Assembly: GCA_027459465.1 (NCBI GenBank)
Contig: DAIDIH010000145.1
Location: 1 to 33,530, forward strand
Origin: Bryobacterales bacterium
GTDB taxonomy: Bacteria > Acidobacteriota > Terriglobia > Bryobacterales > Bryobacteraceae
Length of the DNA: 33,530 nt
Direction: 5' to 3'
Position numbers and translations under genes: made by a program. Below, piece after piece: positions 16,495 to 23,502 of the stretch; position 1 is the stretch's first letter; each line of letters begins with the position of its first letter. A model generated the notes under the pieces. That model saw only the letters and a list, made by a program, of their open reading frames with translations, did not search any database and was not told the origin of the DNA.

Positions 16495-16532
16495 TTTACA
16501 ACTTCCTGACGGCCCATTTATGCCTTCTTAAT
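16495..16532 (+). promoter_or_regulatory. Candidate kdp promoter / regulator binding region
   Basis: The 98-base gap between kdpE and the first small gene holds two imperfect direct repeats 22 bases apart: TTTACAACTTCCTGAC (16495-16510) and TTTATGCCTTCTTAAT (16517-16532), 10 of 16 positions identical. TTTACA and TTTATR half-sites recall the T-rich KdpE box of Escherichia coli, although the spacing differs. CTGACG (16505) and CTTAAT (16527) could be weak -35/-10 elements. Tentative. Confidence 0.3.
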
Positions 16533-16584
16533 GCGGGCTGTCCTATCGTCAAGGTGGAGACCAGCCCGGAAGGGGCCTATACGT

Positions 16585-16668
16585 ATGCTTGATGTCCTTT
16601 ACCTCCTTGCCGGAGGCTTATTCTTTGCGGTTCTTTGGGCCTTCACGAAGGCCTGCGAAAGGCTTTGA
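16585..16668 (+). CDS. 27-residue membrane peptide of the kdp operon
   Basis: Short gene, below common ORF cut-offs, with GGAAGGGG about ten bases before the ATG. The product has 27 residues: one hydrophobic helix (LYLLAGGLFFAVLWAFT) followed by a short polar end, KACERL. A small membrane protein ending in a Cys-acidic-Arg-Leu pattern just before kdpF is, from memory, common in kdp operons of several phyla; I know no established name. It is different from KdpF, which is encoded 8 bases downstream. It may be a further lipid-like subunit of the Kdp pump or a regulator. Real translation is likely from the ribosome binding site and position, but the function is unknown. Confidence 0.7.
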   Translation: MLDVLYLLAGGLFFAVLWAFTKACERL

Positions 16669-16676
16669 CAGATCCC

Positions 16677-16760
16677 ATGGACTACGCATTGGGTGGAATC
16701 GTGGCTGTATTTCTGTTCGGATATCTGATCTACGCGCTGCTGAAGCCGGAAAAGTTCTGA
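16677..16760 (+). CDS. kdpF: Potassium-transporting ATPase small subunit KdpF
   Basis: Single-helix inner-membrane peptide of 27 residues that stabilises the KdpFABC complex. The helix VAVFLFGYLIYALLKPEKF has the KdpF hallmark GYLIYAL and the ending PEKF, close to the pattern in known KdpF proteins. GAAAGG lies about 15 bases upstream. It starts 8 bases after the previous small gene and ends 9 bases before kdpA. Too short for standard ORF calls. Confidence 0.9.
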   Translation: MDYALGGIVAVFLFGYLIYALLKPEKF

Positions 16761-16769
16761 GGACGTTCG

Positions 16770-18563
16770 ATGACATCTGACGGCATCCTTCAAATCCTGC
16801 TGTACTTCGCGGTAATCGCCGCGATGACCAAGCCTGTTGGCGCCTTCCTGGCGAAGGTCTACGATGGGGAGCGGACGTTCCTCCATCCGGTGCTGCGCCC
16901 TGTGGAGAGGCTGATTTACCGCCTTGGAGGCGTACGGGAGACCGAGAATCAACGGTGGACGCAGTACGCCGGGTCGCTAGTCGCTTTCAGCCTGGTGAGC
17001 TTCTTGTTTGTTTATGCGTTCGAGCGGCTGCAGGGCCTGCTTCCGTTGAATCCGCAGCATTTCGGGGCAGCGCAGGTAAGTCCGGACCTTGCCTTCAACA
17101 CGGCGGTGAGTTTCCTGACCAATACGAACTGGCAGTCCTATAGCGGCGAATCGACGTTCAGCTATCTGGTCCAGATGGCGGCGCTTGCGGTGCAGAACTT
17201 CGTCTCCGGCGCGGCTGGAGTCGCCGTGGCCATCGCGATGGCGCGGGGCTTCGCGCGGCAGCAGGCGCACAGCATCGGCAACTTCTGGGTGGACTTGACC
17301 CGCGGCGTGCTTTACGTATTCCTGCCGTTGTCGTTGCTTGGGGCGCTGGTGCTCTGCTCGCAGGGTGTCATCCAGAACTTCCACGCCTACGAGCAGGTGA
17401 AAACCGTCGAGGGCGGGACGCAGGTGATTCCGCAGGGCCCGGTCGCTTCGCAGGAAGCGATCAAGATGGTGGGCACGAACGGCGGCGGATTTTTCAATGC
17501 CAACTCGGCGCACCCTTACGAAAATCCGACGCCGGTGACGAACTTCGTGCAGATCGTCATGATCTTTCTGATTCCCGCGGGGCTGACGTATACATTCGGC
17601 CGGATGGTGGGAGATACGCGCCAGGGGTGGGCGCTGTTTGCGGCGATGTCGATTCTGTTTTTGGCAGGGGTGTTTGTAGCCTACCCCGCCGAGCAGGCCG
17701 GTAATCCGATTCTGGCGAAGTTGGGCATCGAAACGGCGCCGACTAACATGCAGCCGGGCGGAAATATGGAAGGCAAGGAGGTGCGCTTCGGGATTGCATC
17801 TTCGGCATTGTTCGCCGTCATCACCACGGACGCAAGCTGCGGGGCGGTGAACTCGATGCATGACAGCTTCACGCCGCTGGGCGGGCTCGTGCCGCTGTTC
17901 AACATCCAACTCGGCGAGGTCGTGTTCGGAGGCACTGGCGCCGGGTTGTATGGGATGTTGTTGTTCGCGATTCTGGCTGTGTTTATCGCCGGCCTAATGG
18001 TGGGGCGGACGCCGGAGTACATCGGCAAGAAGATCGAACAGAAGGAAGTGAAAATGGCGATGCTGGCGCTGATTTCCACCGCCGCGAGCGTTCTCGTGTT
18101 CGCGGGCATCAGCGCGGTAGTGCACTTTTCCAAAGGCGGTTATTTCAATCCGCCGGGGCCCGCGATGGCGAACCTCGGTAACGGCGGGCCACATGGATTC
18201 TCGGAATTGCTCTACGCGTACTCGAGCGCCGCGGGCAATAACGGCAGCGCCTTCGCTTCGATCAACACGAACACGCCCTGGTTTAACCTCTCGCTGGGTT
18301 TCGGCATGCTGATCGGCCGGTTCCTGTTCATTATTCCGCTGCTGGCGGCGGCCGGAAGTCTGGCCGCCAAGAAGCGCGTGCCCGCGACAAGCGGAACGTT
18401 TCCGACGCATGGAGGCCTGTTCACCGGACTTCTGATCGGCACGGTGATCATCGTCGGTGCGCTCACATTTTTCCCGGCTCTGGCGCTTGGCCCGATCGTC
18501 GAGCATTTCCTCATGCACGAGGGCAGACTGTTTTCCGCTTTGTTGACGGGAGCCTGGAGCTAA
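16770..18563 (+). CDS. kdpA: Potassium-transporting ATPase subunit A (KdpA)
   Basis: Channel-like subunit (597 residues, about ten membrane helices) that selects K+ in the KdpFABC high-affinity uptake pump. The four pore loops are visible: [17 protein letters not shown] (about 109-125), [19 protein letters not shown] (about 233-251), [19 protein letters not shown] (about 351-369) and [14 protein letters not shown] (about 481-494). Length is slightly above the Escherichia coli protein. The ATG at 16770 has GAGGA upstream. The gene follows kdpF and is 3 bases from kdpB. No key pore residue appears lost. Confidence 0.97.
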   Translation: MTSDGILQILLYFAVIAAMTKPVGAFLAKVYDGERTFLHPVLRPVERLIYRLGGVRETENQRWTQYAGSLVAFSLVSFLFVYAFERLQGLLPLNPQHFGAAQVSPDLAFNTAVSFLTNTNWQSYSGESTFSYLVQMAALAVQNFVSGAAGVAVAIAMARGFARQQAHSIGNFWVDLTRGVLYVFLPLSLLGALVLCSQGVIQNFHAYEQVKTVEGGTQVIPQGPVASQEAIKMVGTNGGGFFNANSAHPYENPTPVTNFVQIVMIFLIPAGLTYTFGRMVGDTRQGWALFAAMSILFLAGVFVAYPAEQAGNPILAKLGIETAPTNMQPGGNMEGKEVRFGIASSALFAVITTDASCGAVNSMHDSFTPLGGLVPLFNIQLGEVVFGGTGAGLYGMLLFAILAVFIAGLMVGRTPEYIGKKIEQKEVKMAMLALISTAASVLVFAGISAVVHFSKGGYFNPPGPAMANLGNGGPHGFSELLYAYSSAAGNNGSAFASINTNTPWFNLSLGFGMLIGRFLFIIPLLAAAGSLAAKKRVPATSGTFPTHGGLFTGLLIGTVIIVGALTFFPALALGPIVEHFLMHEGRLFSALLTGAWS

Positions 18564-18566
18564 GCC

Positions 18567-20675
18567 ATGACGGTGACGATGCAAGATCCGAAGACGGACG
18601 AAACGGTTCTGATTCCCAAGCGGCTGGCGAAGGCGCGGCCGCTGCTTGATCCCTCGATCGTACGGCGCGCGTTGAAGGATTCTCTGCTGAAGTTGAATCC
18701 CGTTACACTGGCGAAAAACCCGGTGATTTTTGTCGTAGAGATCGGCGCGGCCGTCACGTCGGTGCTGTTGGTCCGCGATGCGATTCGCGGGGAATCCGGT
18801 TTGGGGTTCCCCTTCCAGATCGCGCTCTGGCTCTGGTTCACGGTGTTGTTTGCGAACTTCGCCGAAGCGATGGCGGAGGCGCGCGGCAAGGCGCAAGCGG
18901 ATTCGTTGCGCAAGACACGGACTGACTCGATGGCGCGCCGGGTGTTGAGCGGCGGCAGGACGGAACTGGTACCGGCTTCAAGACTGCGGGCGGGCGATCT
19001 GGTGGAATGCCAGGCGGGCGAAATCATCCCCGGCGATGGCGACGTGGTGGATGGCATTGCGACCGTGGATGAGTCTGTGATCACGGGCGAGAGCGCGCCG
19101 GTGATTCGCGAATCGGGCGGCGACCGCAGCGCGGTGACGGGCGGGACCAAGGTTCTGTCCGACCACATCACGGTGCGCATCACGTCGAATCCGGGCGAGA
19201 CGTTTCTGGACCGGATGATTGCGCTGGTGGAAGGCGCCGAGCGGCAGAAAACGCCGAACGAGATCGCGTTGAATATTCTCATCTCCGGCCTTACGCTCAT
19301 CTTTTTGTTGGCCGTGGTCACACTGCAGCCGTTCGCGGTTTACAGCGTGGCCGCGGCGGGCGCAGGCCATGTGCCGACGGTGGCCGTGCTCATCGCGCTG
19401 CTTGTCTGCCTGATCCCGACGACGATCGGCGGGCTGTTGTCGGCGATCGGCATCGCGGGCATGGATCGCGTGATGCAGCACAACGTGCTGGCCATGAGCG
19501 GGCGGGCGGTGGAAGCCTCGGGCGATGTGAACACACTGCTTCTCGACAAGACGGGAACGATCACGCTGGGAAATCGCCAGGCGGTGGAGTTGATCCCGGT
19601 CGAGGGCGTCACGGAAATGGAGATGGCGAACGCCGCGCAGTTGTCCAGCCTTGCCGATGAAACGCCGGAGGGCCGGTCCGTGGTGGTGCTGGTGAAGGAA
19701 AAATACGGGCTCCGATCGCGCGAGATCGCCGAACAGCACGCGCGGTTCGTACCGTTCTCGGCGTACACGCGGATGAGCGGCGTCGATATCGACGGCAGGC
19801 GCCTGCGGAAAGGCGCAACGGAGGCGATCGCGAATTTCGTGCAGCAGGAAGGCGGCTCGGTGCCGGCGTCGTTTCTGGAAGTCTCCGACCGCATCGCGCG
19901 GGCCGGGGGCACGCCGCTGGCTGTCGCCGACGGCCCGCGCCTGCTCGGTGTGATTCACCTGAAGGACATCGTGAAAGGCGGGATGCGGCAGCGCATCGCG
20001 CAACTCCGGGCGATGGGGATCCGCAGCGTAATGATTACGGGGGACAATCCGTTGACCGCGGCCGCGATTGCGTCCGAAGCCGGTGTGGACGATTTTCTCG
20101 CGCAGGCGACGCCGAAGGACAAGCTTGAGTTCATCAAGCGCGAGCAGGGCGAAGGGCGGCTGGTGGCGATGACGGGCGACGGCACCAACGACGCGCCGGC
20201 GCTGGCGCAAGCCGACGTCGGCCTGGCGATGAACACGGGAACGACCGCGGCGAAGGAAGCCGGCAACATGGTCGACCTCGACAGCAATCCGACAAAGCTT
20301 ATCGAGGTGGTGGCGATCGGCAAACAGCTCCTGATTACGCGCGGAGCACTGACGACGTTTTCTATCGCCAACGATGTCGCAAAGTACTTCGCGATTATCC
20401 CGGCCATGTTCGCCGCCACTTATCCGGCCCTGGACCGGCTGAACATCATGCGGCTGCACTCACCGCAAAGCGCGGTGCTGGCCGCCGTCATCTTCAACGC
20501 GCTGATCATCATTGCTTTGGTGCCGCTGGCGTTGCGCGGGGTGAAATATCAGCCGCGCGACGCGGCCGGACTGCTGCGACGGAACCTGCTCGTTTACGGT
20601 GTCGGCGGGCTTCTGGCGCCTTTCCCCGGCATCTGGGTGCTGGACCGGCTGCTGGCGGTTCTGAAACTGGCTTAG
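18567..20675 (+). CDS. kdpB: Potassium-transporting ATPase ATP-binding subunit (KdpB)
   Basis: P-type ATPase subunit of 702 residues that energises K+ import. Domains in order: N-terminal helices, actuator domain with TGES (about 173-176; this serine is the inhibitory phosphorylation site in the Escherichia coli enzyme), phosphorylation motif [10 protein letters not shown] (about 327), nucleotide-binding KGAT (about 417), and the hinge [18 protein letters not shown] (about 534-551). All catalytic residues are present. Start ATG 18567 follows the kdpA stop by 3 bases; a GAGCTAAGCC context gives little Shine-Dalgarno, so coupling to kdpA translation is likely. Confidence 0.97.
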   Translation: MTVTMQDPKTDETVLIPKRLAKARPLLDPSIVRRALKDSLLKLNPVTLAKNPVIFVVEIGAAVTSVLLVRDAIRGESGLGFPFQIALWLWFTVLFANFAEAMAEARGKAQADSLRKTRTDSMARRVLSGGRTELVPASRLRAGDLVECQAGEIIPGDGDVVDGIATVDESVITGESAPVIRESGGDRSAVTGGTKVLSDHITVRITSNPGETFLDRMIALVEGAERQKTPNEIALNILISGLTLIFLLAVVTLQPFAVYSVAAAGAGHVPTVAVLIALLVCLIPTTIGGLLSAIGIAGMDRVMQHNVLAMSGRAVEASGDVNTLLLDKTGTITLGNRQAVELIPVEGVTEMEMANAAQLSSLADETPEGRSVVVLVKEKYGLRSREIAEQHARFVPFSAYTRMSGVDIDGRRLRKGATEAIANFVQQEGGSVPASFLEVSDRIARAGGTPLAVADGPRLLGVIHLKDIVKGGMRQRIAQLRAMGIRSVMITGDNPLTAAAIASEAGVDDFLAQATPKDKLEFIKREQGEGRLVAMTGDGTNDAPALAQADVGLAMNTGTTAAKEAGNMVDLDSNPTKLIEVVAIGKQLLITRGALTTFSIANDVAKYFAIIPAMFAATYPALDRLNIMRLHSPQSAVLAAVIFNALIIIALVPLALRGVKYQPRDAAGLLRRNLLVYGVGGLLAPFPGIWVLDRLLAVLKLA

Positions 20676-20684
20676 GAGATCTTT

Positions 20685-21266
20685 ATGTGGCGTCAGATCG
20701 CTCCCGCATTCCGTATCACTGCTCTTTTCACGATCCTGACCGGGCTGATTTACCCGGCGTTGGTCACTGCCGTTTGCCAGGTGTTTTTCCCGTTCCAGGC
20801 GAACGGCAGCCTGATTCGCAGCGGCGGCGCCGTCATCGGGTCTAGCTTGATCGGGCAGAATTTTCATCGGCCGGAATACCTGCAGCCACGGCCGTCGGCA
20901 GCCGGAAATGACGGCTACGATCCAACCGCATCCGGTGGGTCGAATCTCGGGCCGACGAATCCGAAGCTGATTGACCGGGTTCGCGCCGCCGCCGCGCAGT
21001 TCCGCCGGGACAACCCGTCAGCGACCGGACCTCTTCCGGCGGATCTGCTGACGAGTTCGGCAAGCGGTCTCGATCCGGATCTGAGTCCGGAGTCGGCGCT
21101 GCTGCAGGCGGACCGGATCGCGGCCGCGCGGCGGGCGCCGGAAGCGGCTGTGCGCGAGTTGATCGAAAAACACATCACCGGACGCACCGCGGGCCTGCTG
21201 GGTGAGCCGCGCGTGAACGTGCTCGAAACGAACCTCGACCTCGACCGGCGATTCCCAAAGCATTGA
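20685..21266 (+). CDS. kdpC: Potassium-transporting ATPase subunit C (KdpC)
   Basis: Single-span subunit (193 residues) needed for assembly and high affinity of the Kdp pump. One N-terminal helix (about 10-34) precedes a soluble domain with the family blocks GSSLIGQNF, ASGGSNLGPTNP and LLTSSASGLDPDLSPESAL. AGGAGA lies 8 bases before the ATG. The gene is 9 bases after kdpB and 46 bases before the first KdpD-like sensor gene. Confidence 0.96.
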   Translation: MWRQIAPAFRITALFTILTGLIYPALVTAVCQVFFPFQANGSLIRSGGAVIGSSLIGQNFHRPEYLQPRPSAAGNDGYDPTASGGSNLGPTNPKLIDRVRAAAAQFRRDNPSATGPLPADLLTSSASGLDPDLSPESALLQADRIAAARRAPEAAVRELIEKHITGRTAGLLGEPRVNVLETNLDLDRRFPKH

Positions 21267-21312
21267 TGCCGATTCCAACGATAATGGAATTGCGCGAGGT
21301 GCTTCCTCGACT

Positions 21313-22395
21313 TTGCCCGATATTCCCGTAAAGCGACCAGATCCCGAACAACTCCTGCGGCAGGTGGAGGCGGAAGAGGACTTCAGCCGGCGCGGGCGGC
21401 TGAAAGTGTTCCTCGGCTATTCCTCCGGGGTCGGCAAGTCCTTCCGCATGCTGGATGAGGCCCGGCGGCGGCAGGAGCGCGGCCAGGATGTCGTGGTCGC
21501 GGCGGTGCAAGACAAGCGGCCCGGCGACGTGGATGCGTTGCTGGCCTCCCTGGAAACCATCCCAATGCGGATGATCAACGGGCAGTCTGCCATGGACGTG
21601 CCGGCGATTCTGCGGCGCCATCCCGAAGTGGTCGTGGTGGATGGGCTGGCCTTCAAGAACCCTCCGGGAAGCGAGAACGCGGAGCGTTGGCAGGATTGCG
21701 AGGAGATCCTCGATGCGGGCATCTCGGTGATCGGGTCTGTCAACCTGCAGTACATTGCCGAAATGCGGGAGCAGGTGGAGGCGCTGACGGGCAAGCAGGT
21801 CACCGATACGATTCCCAGAAGCTTTTTGAGCGGGGCCGACGAGATTGTCGTTGTCGATGCACCGCCGGAGCAGCCGTCCCTGCAGGAGTCCCTTGGCCCG
21901 CAAGCGCAGGAACGGCTATCGGCGCTGCGGGAACTGGCCCTGGTGCTCGCCGCCGACGTCGTCGACAAGCAGTTGGAAGCGTATCTGGAGCGGCATGGCA
22001 TCGAGAATCTTTGGGGCACGCAGGAGCGAATCCTGGTTTGCGTGACGCCGCGCGCCAACGTAGAACCGATGATCGCCAGCGGAAGGCGGAACGCGGACCG
22101 GTTTCACGGCGAACTGTTCGCCTGCTACGTCGAGCAGGACGAATTATCTCCGGAGGACCGCGCGGCCCTGGAGGCAAATCTTACCGTGGCGCGCCAGGCT
22201 CGCGCAGAGATTGAGATTCTCCATGGCGAGGACCCGATTCACGCCATCATGAGCTTTGCCCGCGAGCGCGGCATCACGCAAATTTTCGTCGGCCACAGTC
22301 TTCGCGAGGGCTTTTTGACACGCATCTTCGGCGGTCCGGTGGACAAGTTCGTGCGCGCCGCCGATGGCATCGACGTGCGGGTGTTCCCGCATTGA
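21313..22395 (+). CDS. KdpD N-terminal sensor protein without kinase, degenerate copy
   Basis: Cytoplasmic protein of 360 residues equal to the N-terminal half of KdpD: a KdpD ATP-binding domain (about 28-235) and a universal-stress-protein domain (about 239-360). No membrane or kinase domain follows. The Walker A loop GYSSGVGKS is kept (35-43), but the family signature DELAHTN reads DGLAFKN (110-116). The TTVNVQHLESLN block is changed to GSVNLQYIAEM, while the adjacent RWQDCEEILDAGI is kept. The TTG start at 21313 has GAGGTG 11 bases before it; no better start fits the frame. It probably contacts the separate KdpD-like kinase, perhaps sensing K+, ATP or cyclic di-AMP through the stress domain; this is inference. 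A second, canonical copy follows after 7 bases. Confidence 0.88.
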   Translation: MPDIPVKRPDPEQLLRQVEAEEDFSRRGRLKVFLGYSSGVGKSFRMLDEARRRQERGQDVVVAAVQDKRPGDVDALLASLETIPMRMINGQSAMDVPAILRRHPEVVVVDGLAFKNPPGSENAERWQDCEEILDAGISVIGSVNLQYIAEMREQVEALTGKQVTDTIPRSFLSGADEIVVVDAPPEQPSLQESLGPQAQERLSALRELALVLAADVVDKQLEAYLERHGIENLWGTQERILVCVTPRANVEPMIASGRRNADRFHGELFACYVEQDELSPEDRAALEANLTVARQARAEIEILHGEDPIHAIMSFARERGITQIFVGHSLREGFLTRIFGGPVDKFVRAADGIDVRVFPH

Positions 22396-22402
22396 GCCGC
22401 CT

Positions 22403-23497
22403 ATGACGGAAACCTCCCGCGGCGAACTGAAGGTGTTTCTCGGTTATGCGGCCGGCTCCGGCAAGACCTATGAGATGCTGAGCCAGGGCCAGGAGCTGCT
22501 GCGGCGCGGCGTCGACGTCGTTATCGGATACTTCGAATCGCACGGGCGCCTGGACACGATCGCGAAAGCGGAGGGCCTGCCCGTGATTCCCCGCCGCCGC
22601 ATCGAGTATCGCGGCGCGACTTTCGAGGAAATGGATACACTGGCCATACTTGCCCGGCGGCCCGAGGTGTGCCTGGTGGACGAACTGGCGCATACCAACG
22701 TACCCGGCAGCGAACGCGCCAAGCGTTGGCAGGACGTGGAGGTTCTTCTCGAAGCCGGCATCAACGTCTATACGACGGTAAACGTTCAGCACCTGGAAAG
22801 CTTGAACGGGCAGGTGTGGCAGATTACCGGCGTGCGGGTGCGCGAGACGATTCCGGACTGGGTGCTGGCGAATGCGGCGGAAGTGGTGATGGTGGACGTC
22901 ACTCCGCGGGCGCTGCTGAACCGCCTGGAACGCGGCGCGGTGTACGCTCCGGAGAAGGCGCGCCAGGCGATGGAGAATTTCTTCCAGGAATCGCACCTGG
23001 CGGCGCTGCGCGAACTTGCCCTCCGCCAAACGGCGCACGAGGTGGACACGCGGCAGGCGCCGCCATCCGGCGAGGGCGCGCAGGCGGCTCAGGCGTCCGC
23101 CGAGCGTCTGCTGATTCATATCACCGCCGATCCGTCTTCGGCCGAATTGATCCGGCGCGGCAAGCGCATCGCGGATCATCTGCGAGCGCCTTGTGTCGCG
23201 GTCGCCGTGTGTCCGCCGCCGGGCATCGAGAGCCTGGCGCACGCCGAGCGCGAGGCCGTGGAACGCCATCTGAACTTCGCACGGAACCTGCACGTTGAGA
23301 CGCGAGTGCTCACCGGCGAAGATCCCGCCAAGGCGCTGGTTGAGTTCGCGGGGCTGAATCAGATTACGCAGCTCTTCGTCGCCCGTCCACGCTACTCGCG
23401 CTTCCAGTTGCCGGTAGGGCTGAACCTGGTGCATCGCGTGGTACGTCTGGCGCGTACGATTCAAGTTATCGTCGTCGCCGAGCGGCACCGCCGCTGA
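22403..23497 (+). CDS. KdpD N-terminal sensor protein without kinase, canonical copy
   Basis: Cytoplasmic protein of 364 residues, the second stand-alone KdpD sensor half. It has Walker A GYAAGSGKT (14-22), an intact DELAHTNVPGS (from 93), RWQDVEVLLEAGI and TTVNVQHLESLNGQVWQITG, and then a universal-stress domain (from about 233). All signature residues of KdpD are present, unlike the preceding paralogue. The ATG at 22403 is 7 bases after the previous stop; the longer frame to 22364 lies inside the previous gene. Short KdpD proteins made only of this half are known, for example in Anabaena. With the kinase at 14325 it can together form a complete KdpD function. It converges on the rhamnosidase gene, with a 5-base gap. 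Confidence 0.9.
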   Translation: MTETSRGELKVFLGYAAGSGKTYEMLSQGQELLRRGVDVVIGYFESHGRLDTIAKAEGLPVIPRRRIEYRGATFEEMDTLAILARRPEVCLVDELAHTNVPGSERAKRWQDVEVLLEAGINVYTTVNVQHLESLNGQVWQITGVRVRETIPDWVLANAAEVVMVDVTPRALLNRLERGAVYAPEKARQAMENFFQESHLAALRELALRQTAHEVDTRQAPPSGEGAQAAQASAERLLIHITADPSSAELIRRGKRIADHLRAPCVAVAVCPPPGIESLAHAEREAVERHLNFARNLHVETRVLTGEDPAKALVEFAGLNQITQLFVARPRYSRFQLPVGLNLVHRVVRLARTIQVIVVAERHRR

Positions 23498-23502
23498 GCG
23501 AG

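Noticed and set aside
18978-20459. 493-residue open frame on the minus strand opposite kdpB
   Set aside because: Arg/His/Asp-rich translation with no family motif, fully inside kdpB whose catalytic motifs are all intact. It is a high-GC shadow frame.
23498-23502. Search for a terminator between the end of the kdp locus and the rhamnosidase
   Set aside because: The gap is only 5 bases and no stem with a T tract is visible at either 3' end.
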